Positions 1 through 7,505 of a stretch of DNA of 21,261 bases are shown one piece after another. Below the pieces are notes generated by a model. The model worked only from the letters and a program-made list of their open reading frames with translations, searched no databases and was not told the DNA's origin. The translations under genes were made by a program, and so were the position numbers. The stretch lies in the IMG/VR virus record IMGVR_UViG_3300047554_001229, positions 1-21,261 of that record; one strand, written 5' to 3'. The DNA is from a virus. The number at the start of each line of letters is the position of its first letter. Position 1 is the first letter of the stretch.

Positions 1-32
1 ATTGCAATTTCATATACCAATCGTCCCATGCA

Positions 33-878
33 ATGAATCCTCTTGACTCTTTGCTGCGCCATTTCTCGCTTCAAGCGGGTGTGTTCTACACAGGCAACAT
101 CTGTGGCCGTCATGACTTTGAGCAAGATCTGATGCGAGGCCATCTTCATGTCATCAGGCATGGCGTGGTGGAGCTGATTGGGTCTAAGCGCGAGAAGTTT
201 GAAATCACTGAACCCACCTTGGTCTTTTTGCCGCGCCCAGATGATCACAGACTGATGGCCGACAACCAGGCGGGCGCGGAGGTGGTGTGTGGCACCGTTT
301 TTTTCGATGGTGGAGGCGCCAATCCCATCACTGACTCGTTACCTGATTGTGTGCTCATCAAGCTGTCAGAAACTCGGGGGATTGAACAGCTTCTGGATCT
401 GATGGTGGAGGAAGCGTTCAACTCTTGGGATGGTCAACAGGCAACCTTGGATCGGCTCTGCGAGATTCTCATCATCCGATTGCTCAGGCATTGCATCGCC
501 CACGGTGTGGCGTCAAGCGGCACTCTGGCTGGACTGGCAGACATCCGACTCGCCAAAGTGATGCAGGCCATACACGACTACCCTTCTCGTGCTTGGACGC
601 TTGAGAACATGGCTGAGACTGCTGGCATGTCTCGTGCCCGATTTGCCGCACATTTCAAAGCGCAGACAGGGACAACGCCCGCCAATTACCTGGCCTCGTG
701 GCGGCTCATGCTTGCGCAGAAGCTGATGAAAAAGGGGCTGGCACTCAAACTTATCGCCGCAGAAGTGGGCTACGGAAGTTCTAGCGCCCTGGCCAGGGCC
801 TTTGCCAGAGCGTTCGATTGTTCGCCGTTGCAATGGCTTCAGGCTCAAAGCTTGCCCGAAACCCCAGATTTGGGATGA
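33..878 (+). CDS. AraC-family transcriptional regulator with N-terminal cupin domain
   Basis: 281 aa, a usual length for an AraC regulator. Residues 1 to about 180 resemble the Cupin_6/AraC-binding sensor domain: the start MNPLDSLLRHF is followed by a GHLHVIRHGVVELI strand pair. Residues about 190-275 hold the two helix-turn-helix motifs: the first around LENMAETAGMSRARFAAHFK, the second around LIAAEVGYGSSSALARAFARAF, ending in the conserved SPLQW. It should bind DNA as a dimer and respond to a small ligand through the cupin domain; the ligand is unknown. It lies 81 bases upstream of the AhpD-like gene on the same strand, so it probably controls that cluster, though this is inferred from position. 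The ATG at 33 is chosen because the ATG at 28 runs into a stop at once. Only 32 bases lie upstream, so its promoter is not visible. Confidence 0.9.
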   Translation: MNPLDSLLRHFSLQAGVFYTGNICGRHDFEQDLMRGHLHVIRHGVVELIGSKREKFEITEPTLVFLPRPDDHRLMADNQAGAEVVCGTVFFDGGGANPITDSLPDCVLIKLSETRGIEQLLDLMVEEAFNSWDGQQATLDRLCEILIIRLLRHCIAHGVASSGTLAGLADIRLAKVMQAIHDYPSRAWTLENMAETAGMSRARFAAHFKAQTGTTPANYLASWRLMLAQKLMKKGLALKLIAAEVGYGSSSALARAFARAFDCSPLQWLQAQSLPETPDLG

Positions 879-959
879 ATCGTCGGATCTTTGAGACGAA
901 TGGTATCCACGGAATCACAGCCAATACCCAAAATATCATTTCTTTCAATGGAGATGATT

Positions 960-1526
960 ATGTCGAACCGCTACCTCAATTCACTGTCGGCCCTGAACCT
1001 TGAGACCGCCACTGGCGCGCAAAAGGAAATTCTGGAAACCGCCCAAAAGCAAGTGGGCTTCATTCCGAACATGTACGCTAACATGGCTAATGTGCCCGGG
1101 GTGCTGAGCACCTACCTGCATGGATATGGACTGTTCCGCAAAGACTCCGGCTTCACGCCGACCGAGCAGGAAGTCGTGTTTTTGGCCGTCAGCCAAACCA
1201 ACGGCTGCAAATACTGCACCGCAGCGCACAGCATGATTGCCGACAAGATGTCTGGAGTGCCAGCAGATGTCTTGCAGGCGATTCGTACAAGTCAGCCCAT
1301 CGCAGATGCACGTCTGGCTGCACTCTTTACCTTGACCCAAGACATGGTCAAGCACCTTGGCCAACCCTCTGCGGAAAAAGTCAAAGCCTTTCTGGACGCG
1401 GGCTACACCGAGAGCCATGTGCTCAACATCGTTCTGGCCGCGGCCGTGAAGGTGCTCAGCAACTACACGAACCATGCTTTTGCAACAGAAGTCGATGAGC
1501 GATTCGCCGCCTACAAAGTGGTGTAA
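960..1526 (+). CDS. AhpD-like / carboxymuconolactone decarboxylase family protein
   Basis: 188 aa. The AhpD-type active-site signature is clear: Glu70 in TPTEQEVVFLAVSQT, then Cys83-Lys-Tyr-Cys86 and His90 in NGCKYCTAAH. In this family the CxxC pair plus Glu and His form a proton relay used in thiol-dependent peroxidase activity. It belongs to the peroxidase-related subfamily rather than to the decarboxylase proper, which lacks CxxC. A longer reading from 891 is possible, but the ATG at 960 has GGAG placed upstream (in ggagatgatt) and gives the normal N-terminus, so it is preferred. It is followed after 6 bases by a small ORF and then by a haloacid-dehalogenase-type gene. This suggests a detoxification or stress operon under the upstream AraC regulator; the substrate is not known. 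Confidence 0.88.
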   Translation: MSNRYLNSLSALNLETATGAQKEILETAQKQVGFIPNMYANMANVPGVLSTYLHGYGLFRKDSGFTPTEQEVVFLAVSQTNGCKYCTAAHSMIADKMSGVPADVLQAIRTSQPIADARLAALFTLTQDMVKHLGQPSAEKVKAFLDAGYTESHVLNIVLAAAVKVLSNYTNHAFATEVDERFAAYKVV

Positions 1527-1532
1527 ACACAC

Positions 1533-1841
1533 ATGACCCCATCCCAGATCCCACAGCACTTTGAGAGAACCATGGGCTGTAGCCAGGCCGATTTGCTGCG
1601 GTGGCTACCTGACGCCTTAGCTGGTGCATCGATCAAGGTCGATGAAGAGCAGCGATTGTGTCTTGCGCGCTGGGATTGGGGTCATCTGCAACTGGGCTGG
1701 GAAATTCTTCAAGACAGAAAAATCGCTCTCTTGTCTATCCCCTGCATGAAGGTGAGCTTCAGCTACTCTGGAGCCACTGCAGAGCAGAGATTTCAAATCC
1801 AGCGCAAATTCGATTTGCATACTCAAAGAGGGGGTGGGTGA
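1533..1841 (+). CDS. Conserved small protein of unknown function
   Basis: 102 aa, not assigned to a named family. It starts 6 bases after the AhpD-like stop and ends in TGATG, overlapping the next start by one base, so it is embedded in a tight operon. The N-terminal half looks helical (SQADLLRWLPDALAGA). The middle looks like alternating beta strands with several Trp residues (LARWDWGHLQLGWEIL, then RKIALLSIPCMKVSFSY). The C-terminus ends FDLHTQRGGG. The overall pattern of a hydrophobic strand pair and a charged FDL...RGGG tail resembles small uncharacterised betaproteobacterial proteins I recall only vaguely. No signal peptide, membrane segment or catalytic motif is visible. The operon position, rather than sequence bias, is the main evidence that it is real. 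Confidence 0.7.
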   Translation: MTPSQIPQHFERTMGCSQADLLRWLPDALAGASIKVDEEQRLCLARWDWGHLQLGWEILQDRKIALLSIPCMKVSFSYSGATAEQRFQIQRKFDLHTQRGGG

Positions 1842-2560
1842 TGTCCAAAATTCGCGGGCTGGTGTTCGATGCCTATGGCACTTTGTTTGATGTTTACTCG
1901 ATCGGGCGTCTGGCTGAAACGATGTATCCCGGATCGGGGGCAGCTATCACTTCGATATGGCGCGACAAACAGATTGAATATTCCCGACTGATTACATTGT
2001 CAGATCCTGACGTCAGTGGAAGCCGTCACTACCAGCCCTTTTGGGATCTGACCCTGGCGGCTCTTGAATACAGCCTTCAAAAGCTGGGTCTGCAATACGG
2101 TCAGCAGGACATCCAGAGGTTGATGGATCAGTATGCACAGCTGGATGCTTTTCCTGAATGCAAAGGCGTCCTGCAAAAGCTGAGTGAAATGGGATTGCCT
2201 ATGGCCATCCTCTCCAACGGCTCCCCTCAAATGCTTCAATCTGCAGCGCATCACTCTGGCTTGATGCCCTATCTGGCTCACCTGATTTCAGTGGAACAAG
2301 TCAGGCAATTCAAGACACACCCACAAGCCTACGCTCTTGCCTCAAAGACTCTGAGTATTCCCACCGAGGAATTGCTGTTTGTCTCCTCCAACGGCTGGGA
2401 TGTCATGGGCGCAACCTGGTATGGGTTCAAAACCTGTTGGATCAACCGCGCTGGATTGCCTTTTGAGACAATCGGACCGCGCCCTTCGTTTGACGGCTCT
2501 GATTTGAGTATTGTGCTCCGTGTGTTGCAGAGTAACGAAGAACAGCCAAGTTCACATTAA
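1841..2560 (+). CDS. HAD hydrolase, type II (S)-2-haloacid dehalogenase family
   Basis: 239 aa, close to the size of known L-2-haloacid dehalogenases. The nucleophile is Asp10 in FDAYGTLFDVYS, with Thr14. Arg41 follows Trp40 as in characterised enzymes. Motif II is Ser125-Asn126 in ILSNGSP. The motif III lysine is Lys158, followed by Tyr164 (QFKTHPQAY). Motif IV is SSNGWD (Ser182, Ser183, Asn184, Asp187). Every residue of the family's catalytic set therefore appears to be present. Such enzymes hydrolyse the C-halogen bond of short 2-haloacids with inversion, through an aspartyl ester. The ATG at 1841 is chosen because it places Asp10 normally and overlaps the preceding stop as TGATG. A longer reading from 1658 adds 61 residues with no family likeness. 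The natural substrate cannot be read from sequence; some relatives act on other compounds. Confidence 0.88.
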   Translation: MSKIRGLVFDAYGTLFDVYSIGRLAETMYPGSGAAITSIWRDKQIEYSRLITLSDPDVSGSRHYQPFWDLTLAALEYSLQKLGLQYGQQDIQRLMDQYAQLDAFPECKGVLQKLSEMGLPMAILSNGSPQMLQSAAHHSGLMPYLAHLISVEQVRQFKTHPQAYALASKTLSIPTEELLFVSSNGWDVMGATWYGFKTCWINRAGLPFETIGPRPSFDGSDLSIVLRVLQSNEEQPSSH

Positions 2561-2593
2561 GCGCTTTACGCGTCTAGGACCTACGTCCGCTCT

Positions 2594-2613
2594 TGGCCGG
2601 TTGCTGCCGGCCA
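2594..2613 (+). repeat. Short GC-rich inverted repeat after the dehalogenase gene
   Basis: TGGCCGG, a six-base loop and CCGGCCA form a perfect 7-bp stem 33 bases after the HAD stop, between the convergent HAD and fic genes. It could end transcription from the plus strand, but no T-run follows, so a standard intrinsic terminator is not supported. The flanking wording (acgtccgctcttggccgg) resembles short dispersed intergenic repeats seen in many proteobacteria; that comparison is from memory. Confidence 0.4.
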
Positions 2614-2730
2614 TCAAGAAATTTCGCTGACGTCAACACACAAGCAACATCCAACAATACGACTGACATATTCATCCACTACAAACACCCCTCATATGAA
2701 ACCGTCGTGGAACGACAGGAGTTGGCTAGA

Positions 2731-3891
2731 TTAGCGCGGCTTATTCAATGTGTCAGGAATGAACCCTTCATTGGACAAAGAACGGATAACACCTCGTATC
2801 AAAAAGTTATTGGCGAAACCGACCGTGTATTGCCTCGATCCCGAGCGGATTGGCGCCAACATGCCACGCTCAACGAGTTTGCTGATCATGTAGGTGCGTT
2901 GCCGTTCCGAAAGCTCAGGCATGGCCACTTTCAGATCGCTGGCTTTGACTACACCGAGACGTGCAGTCGTCAACAGCACCGACTCTTCGACTGCTGTGAC
3001 CAGCTCACGTTCCCGGGCATAGTGCAATGCAGGGGTCAGGATCCTGTCAATGAGGTAGCCTGCATCTGTCAAGCGATCAACCTTGCGCAACTCCTCTAGC
3101 ATTCCGCTGAGCACATAGACACACCATTGTTCGAGGCCGTTGACTGAGCCCCTGTCGGCCACACCGAGCATGGCGTAATAGCGGTCTCGGTCATTACAAA
3201 AAACTGCTGTCGGGTTCAGTACTCGGCCTCCAGCCTTCACGTTGAATCCGTACTTGATGAGCAAGGTGTAGGTCAGCAACCGGACCACACGCCCATTTCC
3301 GTTACGGAACGGGTGTATCCATGCAAACCTATGGTGCGCCAAAGCAACCTTGATGAGGTCATATTTCGCGGGATCCGCTCGATTGATGAACTCCACCAGT
3401 TCCGCCATGTACTGAGGAACAACCAACGCCTCTGGCGGCAAATGCTCTGACTTGGAAATCTGCACAGGCTTTTGGCGATATGCCCCCGGTGTGGCATCCC
3501 CCTCTCGCTCCAAGCCCGTGACCGTCATGGCGTGCAGCTCTCGCACCCAGTGCTCCGTCACATCCTGCCCAGGCTGAAAATGCTCCTCAATGAAGCTCAT
3601 CGCCTCCTCGATGTTGGCCATCTCCCTCAACTGATCGCTCAATGGAGCAGGCTGCGCTTCCAGACGGCTTTCCACGTAATCTGCCAAGGTTGTGTGATTG
3701 CCTTCGATACGCGCCGACCCCAAGCTCTCCAGCATGTGAAAAATATGTTTCAGCTGAAAGAAGACTGGCGCAGGCGTGCTGCCTCCAAGGCGCAGACGCC
3801 GCAGATGTTCCAACTCGGTCACCACGTCCACCAGTGGCGAATCGAATGCTGGGTTCAGCAATGAAAGATCATGATGCTTGAAAGTTGGCAT
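2731..3891 (-). CDS. Fic family protein (AMPylator-type), class II with N-terminal inhibitory motif
   Basis: 386 aa. The Fic core motif is intact: His193 to Arg201, HPFRNGNGR, in the context [18 protein letters not shown]. Fic enzymes usually transfer AMP from ATP to a Ser, Thr or Tyr hydroxyl of a target protein, and the histidine is the base. Residues 59-64, Ser-Ala-Arg-Ile-Glu-Gly, match the (S/T)xxxE(G/N) inhibitory helix motif. Its position N-terminal to the Fic core makes this a class II, self-inhibited protein that needs no separate antitoxin. Residues about 300-360 look like a winged helix ([29 protein letters not shown]), common at the C-terminus of this group. The ATG at 3891 is preferred to the in-frame GTG at 3924, which adds an odd hydrophobic stretch. 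It is convergent with the HAD gene and divergent from the SRAP gene. The target protein is unknown. Confidence 0.92.
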   Translation of the reverse strand: MPTFKHHDLSLLNPAFDSPLVDVVTELEHLRRLRLGGSTPAPVFFQLKHIFHMLESLGSARIEGNHTTLADYVESRLEAQPAPLSDQLREMANIEEAMSFIEEHFQPGQDVTEHWVRELHAMTVTGLEREGDATPGAYRQKPVQISKSEHLPPEALVVPQYMAELVEFINRADPAKYDLIKVALAHHRFAWIHPFRNGNGRVVRLLTYTLLIKYGFNVKAGGRVLNPTAVFCNDRDRYYAMLGVADRGSVNGLEQWCVYVLSGMLEELRKVDRLTDAGYLIDRILTPALHYARERELVTAVEESVLLTTARLGVVKASDLKVAMPELSERQRTYMISKLVERGMLAPIRSGSRQYTVGFANNFLIRGVIRSLSNEGFIPDTLNKPR

Positions 3892-3916
3892 ACTCACACA
3901 CAAAAGTATGGTCAGA

Positions 3917-3925
3917 ATTATCACA
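3917..3925 (-). promoter_or_regulatory. Possible extended -10 element of the fic promoter
   Basis: On the minus strand TG-T-GATAAT fits an extended -10 (TGn plus a five-of-six TATAAT match). It lies 25 bases before the fic ATG, in an AT-rich gap. No convincing -35 was found, so this is a weak call. Confidence 0.3.
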
Positions 3926-4017
3926 CAACATCTACAAAATTCGTCGTGATTTTCTGCATTGAAGTGATATTTATCCTTTTAAATCAATACTTTGCAGTTT
4001 TTTTGTGGGTCGTTTTT

Positions 4018-4047
4018 TTGCAAACGCTTTGGGTAACTATATACAAT
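4018..4047 (+). promoter_or_regulatory. Putative sigma-70 promoter of the SRAP gene
   Basis: TTGCAA at 4018-4023 and TACAAT at 4042-4047 are separated by 18 bases and lie about 78 bases before the SRAP start. An overlapping TATACA at 4040 gives 16-base spacing. The gap 3892-4124 is clearly more AT-rich than its surroundings and holds no gene. No CTG-N10-CAG LexA box was found here, so the SRAP gene may not be under direct LexA control. Confidence 0.45.
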
Positions 4048-4124
4048 CCACACCCATCAAGAACAACAAACCAGTGCCCTCATGAACTTGCATGTTGGCA
4101 CCCGCGAGTATTCGTCTGCCTGTC

Positions 4125-4790
4125 ATGTGCGCCCATTACGAATCCGTCCACGATAAGGCCCGTCTGAAACAGCACTTCGGAGTCGAATTCCCAAGCGAGC
4201 TGGCCCGCCGCGATGTCTGGCCGGGTTACCTGAGCACCTTCATCCGCCGCCACCCACATGCCGACGGGGGTGACGACACGGTGCCCGAACGTGAAGCGCT
4301 GGTAGGAAGCTTTGGCCTGATCCCGCACTGGGCGACAGACACCAAGATTGCCCGCCATACCTACAACGCCCGCACCGAAACCGTCGCCGAAAAACCCAGC
4401 TTCAGGGACGCCTGGCGCAAGGCGCAGCACTGCATCATCCCGGTGGAAACCTTCTTCGAACCCGACTGGCGCAGCGGCAAAGCCATCCCCACCCGCATTG
4501 GCAACTCCAACGGCGATCCCCTGGGCGTGGCCGGCCTGTGGTCCACCTGGCGAGATCCCAAGGGCCAGACTTTGCACAGCTTCACCATGCTGACCATCAA
4601 CGCGGACCATCACCCGTTGATGAACCAGTTCCACAAGCCCACCGACGAGAAACGGATGATCGTGATCCTGCCGCCTGAGCGCTACCGAGACTGGTTGGAG
4701 GCCAGTGCGAAGGACAGCGGAGATTACTTGCGGGCATGGCCAGCCGAGCTGATGGTGGCAGAAGCCCCCCAACACGGCTTTGCCTTGTAA
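4125..4790 (+). CDS. SRAP-domain protein (SOS response-associated, YedK/HMCES family)
   Basis: 221 aa. SRAP proteins form a covalent thiazolidine link with abasic sites in single-stranded DNA through Cys2, after the initiator Met is removed. The start at 4125 gives Met-Cys-Ala-His-Tyr, placing Cys2 exactly where it must be; the upstream ATG at 4092 would bury it, so it is rejected. The other family residues are in order: Asn81 in TYNARTET, Glu112 in ETFFEP, and His170 in MNQFHKP, matching the Asn, Glu and His of YedK. Differences from the usual MCGRY and GFYEW motifs suggest a divergent subfamily. The gene stands 112 bases before umuD on the same strand, so its job in tolerating DNA damage fits its neighbours. 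No strong ribosome-binding site is visible. Confidence 0.9.
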   Translation: MCAHYESVHDKARLKQHFGVEFPSELARRDVWPGYLSTFIRRHPHADGGDDTVPEREALVGSFGLIPHWATDTKIARHTYNARTETVAEKPSFRDAWRKAQHCIIPVETFFEPDWRSGKAIPTRIGNSNGDPLGVAGLWSTWRDPKGQTLHSFTMLTINADHHPLMNQFHKPTDEKRMIVILPPERYRDWLEASAKDSGDYLRAWPAELMVAEAPQHGFAL

Positions 4791-4874
4791 AAAAACCGCC
4801 CCGTCACCTTGCGGCAGCGTAGCGTAATCGGAGCGCATCAGGGCAACTGCAATCGTCCTGATGGCTGTATGATA

Positions 4875-4890
4875 CTGTACATAACAACAG
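4875..4890 (+). promoter_or_regulatory. LexA (SOS) box upstream of umuD
   Basis: The 16-base element CTG-TACATAACAA-CAG fits the CTG-N10-CAG LexA consensus exactly and ends 12 bases before the umuD ATG. A -10-like TATGAT (4868-4873) lies immediately upstream, so LexA bound here could block transcription start or early elongation. This follows the known SOS control of umuDC operons. Confidence 0.8.
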
Positions 4891-4902
4891 TATTTGGCGG
4901 CC

Positions 4903-5328
4903 ATGCAAGCCTTCTCCCCACTGCTCGTGCCCACGCCACAGGCCTGGGTGCGGTTCATCGCCGGCAAGGTGCCCGCCGGGTTTCCCTCCCCGGCCGAAGA
5001 GCATCTGGTCGAACGCATCGACCTGATGGCCAAGCTGGTGGTCCACCCGCAGGCCACCTTCTTCGTGCGCATCAAGGGCGACAGCATGCAGGGCGCCGGC
5101 ATCTTCGACGGTACGGTCGTCATGGTGGACAAAGCCATCAAGCCCCGGCATGGCCACATCGTCATCGCCGTAGTCGATGGGGATTTCACTTGCAAAAGGC
5201 TGCACCAGCGCGGCGGCACCATGCGCCTGAAACCAGAGAACCCCGATTTCCAGGACATCGTGCCCAAAGAAGGCCAAACCGTTGAAATCTGGGGCGTGGT
5301 CGCGGCCACCATCAACCAGCATCTCTGA
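4903..5328 (+). CDS. umuD: UmuD-like translesion polymerase V subunit, self-cleaving
   Basis: 141 aa, about the length of E. coli UmuD. The cleavage site is Ala25-Gly26 in [12 protein letters not shown]. The serine-lysine dyad is Ser61 (GDSMQ) and Lys98 (FTCKRL), one residue off the E. coli positions. RecA-ssDNA filaments should stimulate autocleavage to UmuD', which then partners UmuC in polymerase V. The ATG at 4903 is preferred over an in-frame TTG at 4894 because it gives the normal N-terminal length. The LexA box just upstream indicates SOS induction. umuC begins 16 bases after the stop, giving one operon. Confidence 0.95.
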   Translation: MQAFSPLLVPTPQAWVRFIAGKVPAGFPSPAEEHLVERIDLMAKLVVHPQATFFVRIKGDSMQGAGIFDGTVVMVDKAIKPRHGHIVIAVVDGDFTCKRLHQRGGTMRLKPENPDFQDIVPKEGQTVEIWGVVAATINQHL

Positions 5329-5344
5329 CCCTGCTCGTCAGAAC

Positions 5345-6664
5345 ATGATTGCGCTTCTCGACGGCAACAACTTCTATGCAAGCTGCGAGCGCGTCTTTCA
5401 GCCGCACCTGGTTGGCCGCCCGGTCGTGGTGCTGTCCAACAATGACGGCTGCGCCATCGCGCGCAGCGACGAAGCCAAAGCGCTGGGCATCAAGATGGGC
5501 GCGCCCTACTTTCAGATCCGCCACCTGGAACACCAAGCCGGCCTGGTGGCGCTGTCTGCGAACTTCACCCTGTACGGCGACATGAGCGACCGCATGATGA
5601 GCCTGGCCGCAGGCCTGGGCCATCGGCAGGAGATCTACAGCATCGACGAATGCTTCATCGACATGGCCGGCATCCGCGGGGACCTGAGTCTGCGTGCGCG
5701 CAAGATCCGCGCTCGCATCCACCAATGGACTGGCCTGCCGACTTGCATCGGCATCGCTCCGACCAAGACCCTGGCCAAGCTGGCCAACCACGTCGCCAAA
5801 AGCGCGGAACGCAAACCCGGCAGCTACCCGACCCAACTCGCCCAGGTCTGCCAGTGGCCAGATTTGTGCGACAGCGCACACGCTGTGTGCGAAATCACAC
5901 ACAAAGCCCTGCTGCAGGCCACAGAGGTGGGCGAAGTCTGGGGCGTCGGCCGCAAGCTGTCCGCCCAGCTGAGCGAAGTCGGCATCCGCACCGCCCTCGA
6001 CCTGGCCCAGGCCGATCCGGTGGCCGTGCAGCGCCGCTGGTCCATCGTGCTGGCCAAAACCGTGCGCGAACTCAACGGCACCGCCTGCCTCACGCTCGAC
6101 GACATCCCGCCCGACAAACAACAGATCGCCTGCACCCGATCCTTCGGCCGCCCGGTCACCGAACTCAATGACCTGCTCGAAGCCATCACCGAATTCGCCA
6201 GCCGCGCCGCCGAAAAGCTGCGCAAGCAAAACGGCCAGGCTGGCCAGCTCATGGCCTTCATCCGCACCAGCCCCTTCCGCAAGCAGGACAAGCAACACAG
6301 CGCCTACCGCACCATCCCCCTGCTCGCCCCCACCAGCGACAGCGCCCACCTGACCGAACTGGCGTGCGCCATCGTCCGCCACATCTACCGCCCCGGGCAC
6401 AACTACGCCAAAGCCGGCGTGATGCTCATGGACCTGCAACCGGCCAGCACCGAACAACTGAGCCTGAACCTAGGCAACGAAGAACCCGAAAACCGCACCC
6501 GCCTGATGCAAGCCCTGGACAGCATCAACCAACGCTTCGGCCGCGGCACCCTGCACCTGGCCAGCGCAGGCACAGCGGGCAAGCACAGGACGTGGGAGAT
6601 GAAGCAAGAGCGCAAGACACCGGGCTACACAACGGATTGGGAAGGGTTGCTGGTGACAACGTAA
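5345..6664 (+). CDS. umuC: UmuC-like Y-family DNA polymerase V catalytic subunit
   Basis: 439 aa. Y-family polymerase metal ligands are present: Asp6 in [13 protein letters not shown] and Asp101-Glu102 in YSIDECFID. The finger motif [11 protein letters not shown] is at 31-41. A helix-hairpin-helix region lies at about 192-225 ([16 protein letters not shown]). The little-finger domain follows, and the C-terminal DUF4113-type tail has W417 ([17 protein letters not shown]). QLSLNL at 371-376 is a possible degenerate beta-clamp binding motif. With UmuD' it should bypass DNA lesions at the replication fork, with low fidelity. The ATG at 5345 is chosen because it places the DGNNF motif at the usual distance; the longer ORF start at 5282 lies inside umuD. 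The gene looks intact and functional. Confidence 0.95.
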   Translation: MIALLDGNNFYASCERVFQPHLVGRPVVVLSNNDGCAIARSDEAKALGIKMGAPYFQIRHLEHQAGLVALSANFTLYGDMSDRMMSLAAGLGHRQEIYSIDECFIDMAGIRGDLSLRARKIRARIHQWTGLPTCIGIAPTKTLAKLANHVAKSAERKPGSYPTQLAQVCQWPDLCDSAHAVCEITHKALLQATEVGEVWGVGRKLSAQLSEVGIRTALDLAQADPVAVQRRWSIVLAKTVRELNGTACLTLDDIPPDKQQIACTRSFGRPVTELNDLLEAITEFASRAAEKLRKQNGQAGQLMAFIRTSPFRKQDKQHSAYRTIPLLAPTSDSAHLTELACAIVRHIYRPGHNYAKAGVMLMDLQPASTEQLSLNLGNEEPENRTRLMQALDSINQRFGRGTLHLASAGTAGKHRTWEMKQERKTPGYTTDWEGLLVTT

Positions 6665-6680
6665 TGGCAGGCGTCAACCA

Positions 6681-6701
6681 TGTTTCAACACTGTTGAAAC
6701 A
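6681..6701. repeat. Perfect 10-1-10 inverted repeat between convergent umuC and crp-like genes
   Basis: TGTTTCAACA, one C, then TGTTGAAACA: both arms are exact reverse complements over 10 bases. It begins 17 bases after the umuC stop and 26 bases before the end of the crp-like gene. It is AT-rich with no T-tract on either side, so it looks more like a protein-binding operator than a terminator. The binding protein is unknown. Confidence 0.75.
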
Positions 6702-6726
6702 ACATCGCGTGAATCCTAACCATGAA

Positions 6727-7419
6727 TCATGCTGTGGCCAGCATGGGCCTGTGTCGACCTTGACCGATCCAATAGCAGTCGCACGACAGGTTTTCCAAAC
6801 CTTCGCGATCCAATACGGTGATGTGGCCGCGGCTGACCTCTACAAAACCCGCATCCAGCAGACGACCGATCGCAAGCGTCACGCCCTCGCGGCGAAACGC
6901 CAGCAGATCGGAAATCTCACGGTGTGTGATTTGGATGTGTGGCGTCAAGGTCCTGTCGAGAGTGACCAGCAGCCAGCGAATCAGCTGCTGGTCCACGGAA
7001 TGTTTCTTGCCGCAGTAGATGCTTTGCGTCTTGCGCTTGAGCATGAGCTGCACCCCCTGATTGACGTGTTGGACATACACGGGGCAACGGGGAATCACAC
7101 GCCGCATGTCAGCAACCGAGATCCGGTAGGCCAATCCTGAATTCCTGACGGTGGCGCGGTAAAAACTCGGCTGGCCTGACGTCCCCACCCCCACAAAGCA
7201 GGCGTTGCCCATCATGTAGGTCTCCACACAGCCACCGTCGGGCTGATCCACGATCATCGAGACCAGTGCGCCGACAGGAAAGTAAAGCTGGGTAACCGTG
7301 TCACCGGCGTGGAAAAGAGTCTGACCCTTTTGCAACGAAACAAGGTGCATGCGTTCAGTAATGATGCGGTATTCGTCCTCAGGCAGCGACGCAAGCAAGT
7401 CATTGATTTGGGGGCTCAT
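6727..7419 (-). CDS. Crp/Fnr-family transcriptional regulator
   Basis: 230 aa. The N-terminal half is a cyclic-nucleotide-binding-like beta barrel (about residues 15-125, with GQTLFHAGDTVTQLYFPVGALVSM). A dimer helix follows, and the C-terminal HTH_crp winged helix sits at about 165-210 (ITHREISDLLAFRREGVTLAIGRLLDAGFVEV). It ends with the EGLENLSCDCY pattern common in this subgroup. The usual cAMP-contacting RSA-type motif of Crp is not obvious, and there is no N-terminal FNR-type cysteine cluster, so the signal sensed is unknown. The gene is divergent from the small winged-helix gene at 7564, and a perfect inverted repeat lies midway in the shared upstream region. Confidence 0.9.
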   Translation of the reverse strand: MSPQINDLLASLPEDEYRIITERMHLVSLQKGQTLFHAGDTVTQLYFPVGALVSMIVDQPDGGCVETYMMGNACFVGVGTSGQPSFYRATVRNSGLAYRISVADMRRVIPRCPVYVQHVNQGVQLMLKRKTQSIYCGKKHSVDQQLIRWLLVTLDRTLTPHIQITHREISDLLAFRREGVTLAIGRLLDAGFVEVSRGHITVLDREGLENLSCDCYWIGQGRHRPMLATA

Positions 7420-7484
7420 GCTTTCACAGATTTACGGGAAAACCCGCGATGTTTGATGAAACCCTCAAAAATAGCAACATATTG

Positions 7485-7505
7485 AACATGTACTTTGTAC
7501 ATGTT
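7485..7505. promoter_or_regulatory. Perfect 9-3-9 inverted repeat, probable operator between divergent regulators
   Basis: AACATGTAC, TTT, GTACATGTT is an exact inverted repeat. It lies about 65 bases from the crp-like start and 58 bases from the start of the 125-aa winged-helix gene. Its length and symmetry suit a dimeric regulator, and its position suits control of both promoters. Which of the two neighbours binds it, if either, cannot be told from sequence. Confidence 0.7.

Noticed and set aside
2561-2730. A possible tRNA or small RNA between the convergent HAD and fic genes
   Set aside because: No cloverleaf or conserved tRNA boxes; only a short inverted repeat at 2594-2613 is visible.
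2593-3099. A 168-codon plus-strand frame opposite the end of the fic gene
   Set aside because: It overlaps a strong Fic protein gene in antisense and has no family signal.
4838-4850. A -35 element for umuD
   Set aside because: No TTGaca-like hexamer lies at the right distance from TATGAT (4868-4873), so only the LexA box and the -10-like element are supported.
4080-5381. A 433-codon minus-strand frame opposite SRAP and umuD
   Set aside because: Both plus-strand genes have complete catalytic residues; this frame spans them and the LexA box and has no recognisable domain.
5312-6457. A 381-codon minus-strand frame opposite umuC
   Set aside because: Ala/Gly/Val/Asp-rich shadow of a clear Y-family polymerase gene.
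6364-7140. A 258-codon plus-strand frame running from umuC into the crp-like gene
   Set aside because: The first part is umuC in another frame, and the second part is antisense to the crp-like gene; no coherent protein.
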